Shown in pieces: positions 8,831 through 18,100 of a stretch of DNA of 64,000 nucleotides (the first letter of the stretch is position 1; each line of letters begins with the position of its first letter). The notes under the pieces were generated by a model. That model was not told the DNA's origin and ran no database searches. It saw only the letters and a program-made list of their open reading frames with translations. Source of the stretch: Heliopora coerulea (Eukaryota > Cnidaria > Anthozoa > Scleralcyonacea > Helioporidae); contig JASJOG010000153.1 of NCBI GenBank assembly GCA_030142905.1, forward strand, positions 573,501-637,500. Direction: 5' to 3'. The position numbers and the translations under genes are program-made.

Positions 8831-9991
8831 TTATTTAGCTATATATTTTAATATTTCATCTTTGTCAAAATCAACACCATATTTTTTACAAAGAAGATAA
8901 TGGTTTAAAACAATTTCTGGATATTTAATTTTTCTTGAAACATATACATATATTTCTCCATCCATTTTTCCGTGGTCTTTATTTTTTGATCCAAGATAAA
9001 ATTTCATATTTGGGGTGTGATACTCTCTAGCAGTTGTATAGAAAGAAACAATTTCTTTTCCATTCACATAAAGATTTCCTTTTTTATCACCACCGACGTT
9101 ACCTTGATCCCAATGAACAGAAAGACATATTAATTTGTTTATTTGAGTTGCATTTGCTTTCAATTGCCATCTGCTATTTAAAATTGAATATGTGGATGAA
9201 TTTGTGATATATAATAATGAATTACGATAAGAAATACCAAAAGTAAAAGGAGTTGGTTGACTTACTGTTTCATTATCTATGATTTTAAACAACGATACCT
9301 CATTGTTAGACGAATTTAATGATTTTAAACCATATACAAAATAAAAATTCAAGTGTTGATTGCTTAAAATATCTTGTTTACTAACTAAATGTAAATTGTT
9401 ACTGTTTGATCCAAGATATTGGACACAATAAAAATTATTATTAATTGTGGATTTTTTGAAAAATGGTTGTTTGTTTGTATCATCTTGTTTGAAATTCCAA
9501 TCTTTTTTTCTTGACAAATTGAAAAGTTTTTCAACCTTTTTATTGCTTCCAGTATATTCTATATAATTATCATCATCTTTCACATCAAAAATTCCTTCAT
9601 CATCCATTTGTAAATTATAAATATTTGCAACCGTATTTGCAAATGAAAAATTTGTCACACGGTCGTTGATGTATTTTTTAGTCACAACATGATGATCAGA
9701 AGATGGGGTATAATTTGCTGCATGAAGAATATGATGATTTCCCATATCCAAATCTCCACTCATTGTTCCTCCAGATAAAGACAATTTTGTATCATCTTGA
9801 TCATCCACATATTTTTTTCGAGCCAAATGTTTATCATCTATAGGATCAATTGTTGAAATTATTTTATTTGTGTTTATAGTCAAATCGCCGGTCATCATAC
9901 CGCCTGTTAAAGATAATTTTTTATCAAATTCATTTAAAATGAAATTTGTTCTTTTTGAGCTAAAATCCTCATCATTAAATATAACACTCAT
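8831..9991 (-). CDS. Fibre-like protein 1: phage tail-fibre-type repeats plus LamG/lectin-like C terminus
   Basis: The 386-residue protein begins with a short head (MSVIFNDEDFS), then two ~40-residue repeats of the form LSL.GG.M.GDL.....KI...P...HLARKKYVDD (residues ~27-110). Repeats of this kind are well known in bacteriophage tail-fibre and collar proteins. The C-terminal ~200 residues (for example LICLSVHWDQ...NLYVNGKEIVSFY...FYLGS) look like a concanavalin/laminin-G-like beta sandwich, a fold common in receptor-binding tips, and resemble the C terminus of the adjacent gene (9997-11409). The pair is a tandem duplication with different repeat numbers. A role as a virion vertex fibre that binds the host cell is inferred. 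The ATG at 9991 has the ATAAATG context. Confidence 0.85.
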   Translation of the reverse strand: MSVIFNDEDFSSKRTNFILNEFDKKLSLTGGMMTGDLTINTNKIISTIDPIDDKHLARKKYVDDQDDTKLSLSGGTMSGDLDMGNHHILHAANYTPSSDHHVVTKKYINDRVTNFSFANTVANIYNLQMDDEGIFDVKDDDNYIEYTGSNKKVEKLFNLSRKKDWNFKQDDTNKQPFFKKSTINNNFYCVQYLGSNSNNLHLVSKQDILSNQHLNFYFVYGLKSLNSSNNEVSLFKIIDNETVSQPTPFTFGISYRNSLLYITNSSTYSILNSRWQLKANATQINKLICLSVHWDQGNVGGDKKGNLYVNGKEIVSFYTTAREYHTPNMKFYLGSKNKDHGKMDGEIYVYVSRKIKYPEIVLNHYLLCKKYGVDFDKDEILKYIAK

Positions 9992-9996
9992 TTATT

Positions 9997-11409
9997 TTAT
10001 ATATTTATATTATCATGATTGACGTTGTATAAATTACAAAGAACATAATGATAAAACAAAATTTCTTTTTCTGTCATTTTTTCGTGTTTTAAAATTGAAA
10101 AGAAAGATATTGATCCATCAAAAGGTGAATTTGTATTCTTTATATCACCAATTGTTAAAGTTGTATCTCCTAAAACAGTCTTGGCTGTAAAAGATGTTAA
10201 CTTTTTTCCATTACAATAAACACTACTTTTATTATTATTTGCTGTTGTATACACATCCCAATGAATACTCAAACATATCCATTTATTTAAAACTCCAGCA
10301 TTGGCTTTTGATTGAAAAGCAGCAATTGGTGTCTTATGATTTACAGGATTTGAACCAATACAGATAAAATTAGCACTATCTCCAGCAATAACTAATTCTT
10401 TTGTAGTTGGATTTGCAAAACAAACAAATCTGTCAAAACCCCCATTATCATGTCCAAAAATTCCTCCTTTTAACCAATCACTTCCAGATGAAGGAACAGA
10501 ATTCAATTTATAAACAACAAAAACATTTACAATATCTTTTTTTCCTGATATTGGATTAATGTTGGAATCTGAAATAATTCTATTGTTATTAAATTTTAAA
10601 AAATATTATCTTCCTTTTCCCTTTCTAAACACAAGGAAGGTTGAAGACTTTTTGTTGTTTGTTTAAAATTGTTTCCTTCAATTCCATAATCAATTAGTTC
10701 TTTTACTTTTCCACCATTTCTTTCAAACAACAAATCATAAATTATGAAATTTCAAAGAAAAATTATCTTTCAACACTGAAAAACTAACATCCTTTTTGAG
10801 AATGCTTAAATTATCATCAATATATTTCTTCCTCACTAAATGTGTTTCAAGTGTAGGATTTGTTGAAGAAATCATTTTATTACTTCCAATTGTAACATCA
10901 CCTGTCAATGTTCCACCAGTTAGGGATAATTTTTTAGAATCTTGATTATCTACATATTTTTTTCTTGCTAAATGTTTTTCACCCGTAGGATCTGAAGTTG
11001 TTAGAATTTTATGATTTCCCATGTCAATATTTCCTGACATTGTTCCACCAGTTAGGGATAATTTTCTAGAATCTCGATCATCTACATATTTTTTTCTAGC
11101 TAAATCTTTATCACTTGTGGGATTCACAGTTGTTGAAATTTTATTATTATTCATGCTGATATTTCCCGTCATGGTACCACCAGATTTTAATAAATAATTT
11201 CCAGCTGAAGTTCCTGCTTTGCTGATGCTGTCATCTACGTATTTCTTCCTTGCTAAATGGGCGTTTTCTGTTGGATCAACTGATGTTATGATATGGTTTG
11301 AACCCATGTTAATATCTCCTGTCATATCCCCTCCTGTAGTAGAAAGTTTTCCTGTTACATTAGATTTTAAAGATTCATGTTTACTTTCATATCCATAGAA
11401 TAAACTCAT
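9997..11409 (-). pseudogene. Fibre-like protein 2: four phage tail-fibre-type repeats, two frameshifts, LamG-like C terminus
   Basis: The N-terminal 224 residues (11409-10735) carry four repeats of the GG.M.G.I.M...KI...P...HLARKKYVDD type. The C-terminal part (WICLSIHWDVY...VYCNGKKLTSF...HYVLCNLYNV) resembles the beta-sandwich end of fibre-like protein 1. Between them coding similarity continues but changes frame twice, near 10734-10741 and near 10594-10602 (a T/A homopolymer area), so the gene of ~470 codons is disrupted in this copy or the assembly has indel errors. The ATG at 11409 directly follows the stop codon of the penton-like gene upstream. The five-nucleotide gap to fibre 1 suggests the two arose by tandem duplication. 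Confidence 0.84.
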
Positions 11410-12087
11410 TTATTTAATAATAATTTCCAATAAAACATTTCCTATAGAAGAAGAATTATTTCCTTCTACTTTGAATTCTAATTCATTGTAAGTTCCATTT
11501 GATAATTTTATTCCTCCTGTTTCTTCAGGTGGATAAATTTTAGTGACACTACCTTTTAATGTTTGCTCTGTTGTTATTGGAACTTGAACAAGTACATTAC
11601 TTCTTTTACCATCCACGAAATTTTTACTTTTATCAATCATATTACAGTTTATGTTTACATATTCCAAGTTGTTATTAATATTTACCACGCTGTTGCTCTC
11701 TGTTATTGTATTTGCTTGTATAACTTTATTTTCTGGAAATCCTATGATTGGTCCAAATGTTTGTAAATTTAATGTTTTATCTGATTTTATTGTACATTTT
11801 CCAGAAAAATTAATTTGTTCTAATTCTATTTTCCCAACATTTTCAAATTCAGTTTTTAAAATATTAAAGGTATAATATCCATCTTTAAAGTTAACTTTTC
11901 TGTTAGCACCTTGTGTATCATAAGTATAATGATGAATATTTTTATCCAAATTATCATAATTCCAAAAAATACTTACTGACTTTACAAACATTTTATGGCA
12001 ATTGTTTAATATAATTGGTTCATCTAATGAAATTACTTTATTAGAGTTTTCATCTTTTGTTATGAAGATTTTTAAAGATATTGTCAT
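11410..12087 (-). CDS. Minor capsid (penton-like) protein candidate
   Basis: The 225-residue, beta-rich protein contains GPIIGFPEN, then YVNINCNMIDKS.NFVDG.RSNVLVQVPI and a terminal NELEFKVEGNN...LLEIIIK. Polinton and adintovirus minor capsid proteins share a similar pattern: a short LGF-like motif, then a strand with Cys-Asp/Asn-x-Ile/Val, then a late strand. These form a single jelly roll that makes the pentameric vertices. It lies directly upstream of the two fibre-like genes on the same strand, and its TAA stop abuts the next ATG. That order (penton then fibre) fits a vertex module. The start at 12087 is in the ATAAATG context. Confidence 0.72.
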   Translation of the reverse strand: MTISLKIFITKDENSNKVISLDEPIILNNCHKMFVKSVSIFWNYDNLDKNIHHYTYDTQGANRKVNFKDGYYTFNILKTEFENVGKIELEQINFSGKCTIKSDKTLNLQTFGPIIGFPENKVIQANTITESNSVVNINNNLEYVNINCNMIDKSKNFVDGKRSNVLVQVPITTEQTLKGSVTKIYPPEETGGIKLSNGTYNELEFKVEGNNSSSIGNVLLEIIIK

Positions 12088-12116
12088 TTATTTTATAATA
12101 TATTTTATAATATATT
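12088..12116 (-). promoter_or_regulatory. TATA-like/ATAAATG start-site motif (representative of the set)
   Basis: Reading leftward, a TATAAAATATATTATAAAAT run ends in AAATG at the penton-like start. The same ATAAATG context occurs at ten Polinton ATGs: 7082, 7823, 8079, 8561, 9991, 11409, 12087 (minus) and 13654, 14781, 18093 (plus). Most have TATA-like bases within 15 nt. The others (6299, 6688, 13625, 16148, 17408, 19162) have an AATAAAA-type run instead. This looks like poxvirus late promoters (TAAATG), but chance in AT-rich DNA must be tested. Confidence 0.5.
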
Positions 12117-13625
12117 TTATAATATATATTTTGATATTAAAATTCCACCAACAATCGATAAAGATAAAATAATAAAAGATTCGCTTTTCATAGTATTTTT
12201 TGATGATGTTGAAAAGTTATTTAAAGGTTTTTGTGATTTATCTAAAGGTTTTTGTGATTGATCTAAATTTTCAAGTTTTTTTAATTCAATGTTGTGTTGT
12301 TTAACATCTTTTGTGTTGGATACTCCATAATAATTTAAATTTTTATTAATTCCAAAAACCATATTTTCTGATGAAACTTTTAGTTTATTATTGTAACCAT
12401 CAATTGGATCTTTTAAAATAATTAAAGATGATGGAATTAACCATAAAGTTGGACTTATAGCAGTATTTAAAACTACATTAGTTGATGAAATTGCTTTATT
12501 CATATTATTAATCCATGTTGATGTATCATAATTTATTATAGAATCTTCAACAATTTGTCTAAAAACTTTTTGTGTTTCTAATGCTGAAGCTCTATTTGAA
12601 ACAATACTTTGTCTAGTTCTAGCTTGCGCTCCAAGAATTGCATAAAGATATGCTTCAATGCTCTGGTTTAATAATTCTGTTCCATGTTTTGTAAGTCCAT
12701 TTGAAATTCTAGGAACAAATTTTTTATAATCATTTTGAGTGTCTCTAATTTGTCCTGGTCCATGTTGATAAGTTTTGTATGGATCTGTTCCAACGATGTC
12801 TTGTCCTAAATGCTCATTTTTATAATGTAAAATTTCTTGCCATGTCCATTTTGGATAATGATCTTTTAAAAAATTTGCATTAAATGTATTCAAAATTGAA
12901 AAGTTGCCAGTTTGAAACTGTCTCATAATTCTTCTAACTGTAAAATATAAATGAAATGTAATAAATGAAGTAATTTGTTTTGGAACATTCCCTCCGGTCA
13001 GCGCTCCGCTGTCAGCTGAAAATAATAAATGCTGTATTGATATTCCACAACCATAAGATGCTATCCATGTTCCTACAATACTTTGAAAATATGGTTCTTT
13101 TAAATTCCATTTTGCATTATCATTTGTACTTATATTTAATGAATTTAAATTGCTTTGAAAATAATCTGTATTGTTTACATAAATTCTAAACTGATTTATA
13201 GGATAACTTAAAACATATTGTGTTGGAAAATTATCCCAATAATAAGATTTTCCAGTATAATCAACATGTCTTTTTCCTCTTGGTAATTCTTGTACATTTC
13301 CACCAATTTTCCATATTTTTGGAAAGTGAACTACTGGTTTATTTATTGTTAAGTATTTTGTCATATTTGGATCATTTTTAAATGTATCTGAATCTATATC
13401 AGTTTGAATATATTCATTATTAATAAAATAGATTTTTGCGTCATTAAAACTTCCGTCTTTATCAAAATCAGCTTCAAATGTAAACTTTGATAAATCTGCA
13501 TAAGGATATTGTTTTAAAAAATTTTCTTTTAATTTTTTATCTACAATTTTTGTTTCTTTTTTAACAAGATCATAATATTTTCCATAATATTTTTTTTCAT
13601 ATTCTTCCTCCATTTTTTGATTCAT
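12117..13625 (-). CDS. Large tail-anchored Polinton protein (possible structural protein)
   Basis: The 502-residue protein has a Lys/Tyr/Glu-rich N-terminal 40 residues, a long central region with no motif I can name (includes VLSYPINQFRIYVNNTDYF and YLYAILGAQARTRQS), and a C-terminal membrane segment (ILSLSIVGGILISKYIL). A short QSQKPLDKSQKPL repeat precedes the TM. Residues encoded around 12995-13017 come from a GC-rich island (GGTCAGCGCTCCGCTGTCAGC) unlike the surrounding AT-rich codons. Its position between the penton-like gene and the divergent integrase suggests a virion protein, perhaps equivalent to one of the conserved Polinton P genes. Function unproven. The ATG at 13625 is 28 nt from the divergent integrase ATG. 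Confidence 0.78.
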   Translation of the reverse strand: MNQKMEEEYEKKYYGKYYDLVKKETKIVDKKLKENFLKQYPYADLSKFTFEADFDKDGSFNDAKIYFINNEYIQTDIDSDTFKNDPNMTKYLTINKPVVHFPKIWKIGGNVQELPRGKRHVDYTGKSYYWDNFPTQYVLSYPINQFRIYVNNTDYFQSNLNSLNISTNDNAKWNLKEPYFQSIVGTWIASYGCGISIQHLLFSADSGALTGGNVPKQITSFITFHLYFTVRRIMRQFQTGNFSILNTFNANFLKDHYPKWTWQEILHYKNEHLGQDIVGTDPYKTYQHGPGQIRDTQNDYKKFVPRISNGLTKHGTELLNQSIEAYLYAILGAQARTRQSIVSNRASALETQKVFRQIVEDSIINYDTSTWINNMNKAISSTNVVLNTAISPTLWLIPSSLIILKDPIDGYNNKLKVSSENMVFGINKNLNYYGVSNTKDVKQHNIELKKLENLDQSQKPLDKSQKPLNNFSTSSKNTMKSESFIILSLSIVGGILISKYIL

Positions 13626-13653
13626 TGTTTATTTTTACAATATTAAAAAATAA
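13626..13653. promoter_or_regulatory. 28-bp divergent promoter region
   Basis: Only 28 nt of pure AT-rich sequence separate the divergent starts of the tail-anchored protein gene and the integrase gene. It contains AATATT near the centre and ATAAATG on the integrase side. Any promoter for both must be extremely compact or overlap coding sequence. Confidence 0.6.
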
Positions 13654-14775
13654 ATGAACGCGAAGCGTGTTAACAAAGTGAGTGATGAAGAAGTTGTTAT
13701 TGAACAAGAATTGAGAGCCATTTACTACAACCCAGAAACAGGTTATCAATCTGCGGAAAGACTTTATCAAAAAGCAAAAGAAAAAGGATTAAACGTTAGT
13801 AGAAAAATTGTACAAGACTGGTTAAAAACACAAGATACTTTTTCAAGATACAAACCAATTGTTAGAAAGCATAAATTCCCAAAAACGTTTGTAAAAGATT
13901 TAGGAAACCAAATACAAATGGACTTGGTTGATATGGGAAAATATAAAAACCAGAATAAAGGATATTATTGGATATTAACAGCGGTTGAAATTTTAAGCCG
14001 ATATGCATTTGCAATTCGTGTATATAGAAAAGACACTAAAAATATGACAAAAGCCGTGGATGAATTATTAAAACAATTTAAAGAAAGGTTTGGGAAATAT
14101 CCAAAAGTTTATCAATTTGATGAAGGAAAAGAGTTTTACAATGTTGGTGTTAAAGAACTCTTGAAAGAACATAATGTTGAATATTTTTCCACAAACTCAG
14201 ATAGAAAAGCAGCTATTGTTGAAAGATTTAATAGAACTTTAAAAACATCCATGTGGAAATATTTCTACAGTAAAGGAACTTATAATTGGATTAACATTTT
14301 GAGTAACCTTGTTAAAAATTATAATAATACTAAACATAGTAGTATATTAATGAAACCCGCTGATGTAAACAATTCTAATAAAGACCAAGTGTGGATTACA
14401 CTCTATGGTTATCCATTAGAAGATTTACCTTTACCTAAATTCAGAATTGGTGATACTGTTAGAATTTCTAAATATAAGAATATCTTTACTAAAGGTTATG
14501 AAGCAAATTTCACAGAAGAGCTTTTTAAAATTGTAAAAGTATTCAGAGGTGATCCAAACATGTACGAAGTGGAAGATTTAGAAAGAGAACCAATCATTGG
14601 AAAGTTTTATGAACAGGAATTATCTGCTGTGGATAAAAAGGATGATATATATAAAGTAGAGAAAATATTAAAAAAGAAAAAAGTAAAAGGTAAAAATATG
14701 GTGTTGGTAAAGTGGTTAGGTTATGATAATAAACATAACTCTTGGATACCAGAAGAAAATATTCAAAACATATAA
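13654..14775 (+). CDS. Retroviral-type (RVE) integrase with C-terminal chromodomain
   Basis: The 373-residue enzyme would insert the element and make the 6-bp target duplication. Residues ~12-60 form the N-terminal Polinton integrase region (helical, ...RLYQKAKEKGLNVSRK). The RNase-H-like core follows with likely catalytic D90 (QMDLVDM), D156 (YQFDEGKEF) and E190 (AAIVERFNRTLK), about 34 residues apart. Residues ~335-373 (KNMVLVKWLGYDNKHNSWIPE) are a chromodomain, as in many Polinton and chromovirus integrases, thought to guide insertion to methylated histone tails. It appears intact. Start at 13654 in ATAAATG context; the next gene starts 5 nt after the stop. Confidence 0.96.
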   Translation: MNAKRVNKVSDEEVVIEQELRAIYYNPETGYQSAERLYQKAKEKGLNVSRKIVQDWLKTQDTFSRYKPIVRKHKFPKTFVKDLGNQIQMDLVDMGKYKNQNKGYYWILTAVEILSRYAFAIRVYRKDTKNMTKAVDELLKQFKERFGKYPKVYQFDEGKEFYNVGVKELLKEHNVEYFSTNSDRKAAIVERFNRTLKTSMWKYFYSKGTYNWINILSNLVKNYNNTKHSSILMKPADVNNSNKDQVWITLYGYPLEDLPLPKFRIGDTVRISKYKNIFTKGYEANFTEELFKIVKVFRGDPNMYEVEDLEREPIIGKFYEQELSAVDKKDDIYKVEKILKKKKVKGKNMVLVKWLGYDNKHNSWIPEENIQNI

Positions 14776-14780
14776 AATAA

Positions 14781-16112
14781 ATGGATGAAGGTTTTGATGA
14801 TATAGAAATGAGAAATAGAAACATAGAAGACCATGAGGACGAAGAGGGGGAAACAAGTTTTGGGGGAGATGATAATAATAGAAGTATAAACATAATAAAC
14901 ACAGAAAATCAAAAAAGCAAATTTAATAGGGTTAAATATATACCTGATGTGAAAAAAGATGCAGGATCTATAACGAGATTAATTACTGGTGATAGAAAAA
15001 AATCTTTCAAAAAAATATTCGATGTTATCCTCGAAAAGAAAAATGGTCCAAATTCAAGCATATTGTTGGACAAAACTGTATTTGTTAGAGACCAGAAAGG
15101 AAATGTTTCAATTAATTTCAAAGGTGAAAAAATTGGTAATGTCAATACCAACAATGAACCAGAGTTATTTACCAGAAAAAATAAATATGTTGATGAATTT
15201 AATGATTATATGAAAAAAGCAAAAAAAGAATATGAAAAAACTCCAAGTGCAGTAATAGAACAAAGAATCGGCGTAGCTGTCACGGAGCGTGGTGACCTTC
15301 GTGAACTGCTTCGCGATTTTGAAATTGAGCTTGCGAATCGCAATGAAGTTATTAACTCTATCACTGATGATTCTATTTTAGAAATTCAAACTAAAATTGA
15401 TAATATAATTGGTGAAAATAACTTTAAAAAATTCATTGATAATGAACAGGATCCAAGACGAACATTATTTGAAAGAAATGAATTAAGAGAATTTAGAGGT
15501 TTGGTATATTTGGAGGGTATTGACTCCAATCTATCAGAAAATGAAAAAAAAGAAGTTATACGTGGAAAAATTGATGGATTTGATAGAGAGCATCAACATT
15601 GGAAAAATAAATCTGATTTAGAAACAGCTGAACCCCAAAAAAGTATATATAAAAGTTTTTCAGAAATTGCAAAACTTCAAGCAGATAAAATGAGACTTGA
15701 AAATAATGAAAGACCAATTAGTGAAGAAGGAATACAGATTTTAAATGAAAATGCTGAAGAATCTGATATTGGAAGATTAGAAAGATTTAAAAAATGGGCG
15801 AAGGAAAATTTATTAGGGTTATCAGCAGTTGCTATTTCTGTAGCAGGTATAATTACAACAATTGTTATAGGCGCAAGAAAAGCATTAAAACAAGGAGCAA
15901 AAGCGGTTGGAAATTTAGGAAAGGCAATTGCAAATATAGGTAAAAATTTTGGTGCAGTCATCTCAGCTGTATTGAATTTAATTTCACAGATATTATCATG
16001 GGGTGCAAAAGGTATTGCTTTTCTTGCCAAAAATTTATGGATATTAGTTATTGCAATTACTTACTACTTATATAATGAATATAAAGAATACCGAAAGGGT
16101 AATAAACATTAA
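14781..16112 (+). CDS. Conserved Polinton protein with C-terminal amphipathic/membrane region
   Basis: The 443-residue protein has an acidic N terminus (residues 1-35), a long charged, partly helical middle, and a conserved-looking C-terminal 110 residues (RLERFKKWAKENLLGLSAVA...) with two membrane-like segments (LSAVAISVAGIITTIVIGA and NLWILVIAITYYLY) around a Gly/Ala/Lys amphipathic stretch. I recall this C-terminal pattern from other invertebrate Polinton proteins, but cannot name a function. A role in membrane interaction or genome-core organisation of the virion is possible. A GC-rich island (15271-15345) lies mid-gene, encoding GVAVTERGDLRELLRDFEIE. It follows the integrase by 5 nt and precedes the capsid gene by 35 nt on the same strand. 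Confidence 0.82.
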   Translation: MDEGFDDIEMRNRNIEDHEDEEGETSFGGDDNNRSINIINTENQKSKFNRVKYIPDVKKDAGSITRLITGDRKKSFKKIFDVILEKKNGPNSSILLDKTVFVRDQKGNVSINFKGEKIGNVNTNNEPELFTRKNKYVDEFNDYMKKAKKEYEKTPSAVIEQRIGVAVTERGDLRELLRDFEIELANRNEVINSITDDSILEIQTKIDNIIGENNFKKFIDNEQDPRRTLFERNELREFRGLVYLEGIDSNLSENEKKEVIRGKIDGFDREHQHWKNKSDLETAEPQKSIYKSFSEIAKLQADKMRLENNERPISEEGIQILNENAEESDIGRLERFKKWAKENLLGLSAVAISVAGIITTIVIGARKALKQGAKAVGNLGKAIANIGKNFGAVISAVLNLISQILSWGAKGIAFLAKNLWILVIAITYYLYNEYKEYRKGNKH

Positions 16113-16147
16113 AAATTTTTTTTATATAAATATTTATATAATAAAAA

Positions 16148-17386
16148 ATGAATAGAGTAAACGAATTATATCCAGGATATAAAAGATCAAAAATGAGTGA
16201 CATTAAAGGAAACAGAACGAGGCATGTTGTAACTTTGAATCCGAATTCAGCTAATCCTGAAGAAGATCTTTACATAGATATTCCTAAATTAAACCCAAAT
16301 TTGTGCCTTGTTCCTGATTCATTGAAATTGTTATTTAATTTTAAAAATGCAAATACTAAATCTTGGTTTTTAAATAATTTATCAAAATTGTTAAAGAAAA
16401 GATTAGTTGTTAAATTTGCTGGAGAAATTGTTTATGATAATACGGGAGAATCTTTACTAGAAGTTTATAAAGATTTGTGGAAACCTGAATATGAAAGAAA
16501 TGATATGGTTGAATACGGAATCGCGAGAGAGAATCTTAGAAAATTAATTTCAAAAGATGACTCTGGAGCAACAAGTGGTAATACTCAAAAAGAATCTGAT
16601 AAATTAATGTATGATATTTATGGAACAAAACAGTGTTTAAAATTAGAAAAAATACTTTCAGATCATGGACTATATGCACCTTATGGGATGATTAACAATT
16701 TTCAATATGTTATAACTTTTCCAAAAGCTAGTGAAATTATGGTTGCACAAAGTGGTCAAAGTGTTGCTGGATATACTTTGGAAAATTTAGAATTGGAGTA
16801 TGAGACAATTGAAAATTTAGATTTAACAAATGATGTTTTATCAAATTATTCCACAGGGAGATCATTATCATATAATTATGTAACTTTGATGAAAACTGTG
16901 GAATGGGATAAAGATGCAACTTTACATAATGAAACTATAAATATTCCGCGGAAGAGCATGAAAGCAGTTGTGTTGTTATTTAGAAATAAAACTGTCACAG
17001 ATAGTGAGCAATTTGTTTATCCAAATATAACAGATGTTAAAATCAGTGTTGAAGGAGTACCAAATTCAATTTATTCACAAGGTATGCCGAAAAGAAGATT
17101 TTTTGAAGAAGCATTTAGAATATTTCACTGTGGATATGCTGACTGTGATTCAGTCATGAGTATTGAGAAATTTTATAAAGATTCATTTGCATTATGTATT
17201 GATTTAAGAACATTAGATGATAATTTTGTTTATGGAAACGGTAAAAAATTGGTAAATACACAGTCTGGACTATTGTTAGAAATTAAAAAAACTGCCATTT
17301 CTGCAAATGTAATGTGTCATATATTTGTGATAAGTGATGGATTGTTAAACATTGTAAATAAAGATTTGTCTTCAAATCAATTTTGA
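16148..17386 (+). CDS. Major capsid protein candidate (double jelly roll)
   Basis: The 412-residue protein has the ordered features I associate with Polinton/adintovirus double-jelly-roll capsid proteins: an N-terminal segment NPNSANPEEDLYIDIPKLNPNLCLVPDSLKL, then LNNLSKLLKKRLVVKFAGEIVYD, a middle GMINNFQYVITFPKASE...LENLELEYETI, and a C-terminal SFALCIDLRTLDDNFVYGNG. Such proteins trimerise into hexagonal capsomers. It appears full length and intact, lies just upstream of the packaging ATPase, and is preceded by TATATAATAAAAA immediately before the ATG. Fold assignment is from pattern recall; a structure prediction would settle it. Confidence 0.86.
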   Translation: MNRVNELYPGYKRSKMSDIKGNRTRHVVTLNPNSANPEEDLYIDIPKLNPNLCLVPDSLKLLFNFKNANTKSWFLNNLSKLLKKRLVVKFAGEIVYDNTGESLLEVYKDLWKPEYERNDMVEYGIARENLRKLISKDDSGATSGNTQKESDKLMYDIYGTKQCLKLEKILSDHGLYAPYGMINNFQYVITFPKASEIMVAQSGQSVAGYTLENLELEYETIENLDLTNDVLSNYSTGRSLSYNYVTLMKTVEWDKDATLHNETINIPRKSMKAVVLLFRNKTVTDSEQFVYPNITDVKISVEGVPNSIYSQGMPKRRFFEEAFRIFHCGYADCDSVMSIEKFYKDSFALCIDLRTLDDNFVYGNGKKLVNTQSGLLLEIKKTAISANVMCHIFVISDGLLNIVNKDLSSNQF

Positions 17387-17407
17387 AAACAAGATGAAAA
17401 ATAAAAA

Positions 17408-18100
17408 ATGAATGACATCGAACAAAGTTCTCAAGTGCACACTTTGTGTGCTAGCAAAGCTGAACACGATCGGCCGGAGGTCTCAGCACGAAAGGTGCAA
17501 GTGGGTAACAAAAAACCATTTAATATGATAATTGTTGGAATGACTGCTTGTGGAAAAACAAAATATCTTTTAGATTTTATAGAAAATAAATATAAAAATT
17601 ATTTTGATTATATTTTTTTAATTTGTCCGACATTTGAATGGAATAAAACTTATGAAAATTGGAAATATGATAAAGATGAAGATTTTATTGCTATTCCTTG
17701 TGATCAAGATAATGTTGAAGATTGGTTAAAATTTATAGTTGACTTTTCAAAAGGAAGTAAAAGTTTAATCATATCGGATGATTGTGCAAGTGGAAAAAAT
17801 GTTAAAAATAGAACAAGTGAGTTGGTTAAATTGGGATTTAGTGCTAGACATTATAATCTTTCTGTTGTTGTAATTACACAACAATTGACATCTATTGCAA
17901 AACCATTTAGAGAAAATATTTCAAAATTGGTTACATTTTATAACCCAAATAAAAAAGATATGACAACAATAATTCAAGAATATTTAGATGTAAGTGACCG
18001 CAATGAATTGGATAAAATTTTAGAAACGTTAAAAACAAAAAAATATTCAAGATTGGAAATTAATTTAATTTTTCCATTTGGTTATAAAATAAATGAGTGA
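17408..18100 (+). CDS. FtsK/HerA-type (A32-like) genome-packaging ATPase
   Basis: The 230-residue P-loop ATPase would pump DNA into the capsid. Walker A is G44-MTACGKT (VGMTACGKTKY), Walker B is SLIISDDC at ~119-126, and a sensor-like VVVITQQL follows at ~153-160. Size and motif spacing match Polinton and poxvirus A32-like ATPases. Residues ~14-31 are encoded by a GC-rich island (17448-17500) with GGTCTCAGCAC.AA.G.TGCA, also present in the gene at 18689-19162 and partly in both TIRs, so the N-terminal extension may be an inserted repeat. The last 8 nt overlap the next gene, whose ATAAATG start lies inside this coding sequence. Confidence 0.95.
   Translation: MNDIEQSSQVHTLCASKAEHDRPEVSARKVQVGNKKPFNMIIVGMTACGKTKYLLDFIENKYKNYFDYIFLICPTFEWNKTYENWKYDKDEDFIAIPCDQDNVEDWLKFIVDFSKGSKSLIISDDCASGKNVKNRTSELVKLGFSARHYNLSVVVITQQLTSIAKPFRENISKLVTFYNPNKKDMTTIIQEYLDVSDRNELDKILETLKTKKYSRLEINLIFPFGYKINE

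Noticed and set aside
11563..11875. Rightward frames inside the penton-like gene
   Set aside because: Antisense shadows of an AT-rich real gene, as are 4076-4276, 5094-5501, 14594-14902 and 15677-16030.
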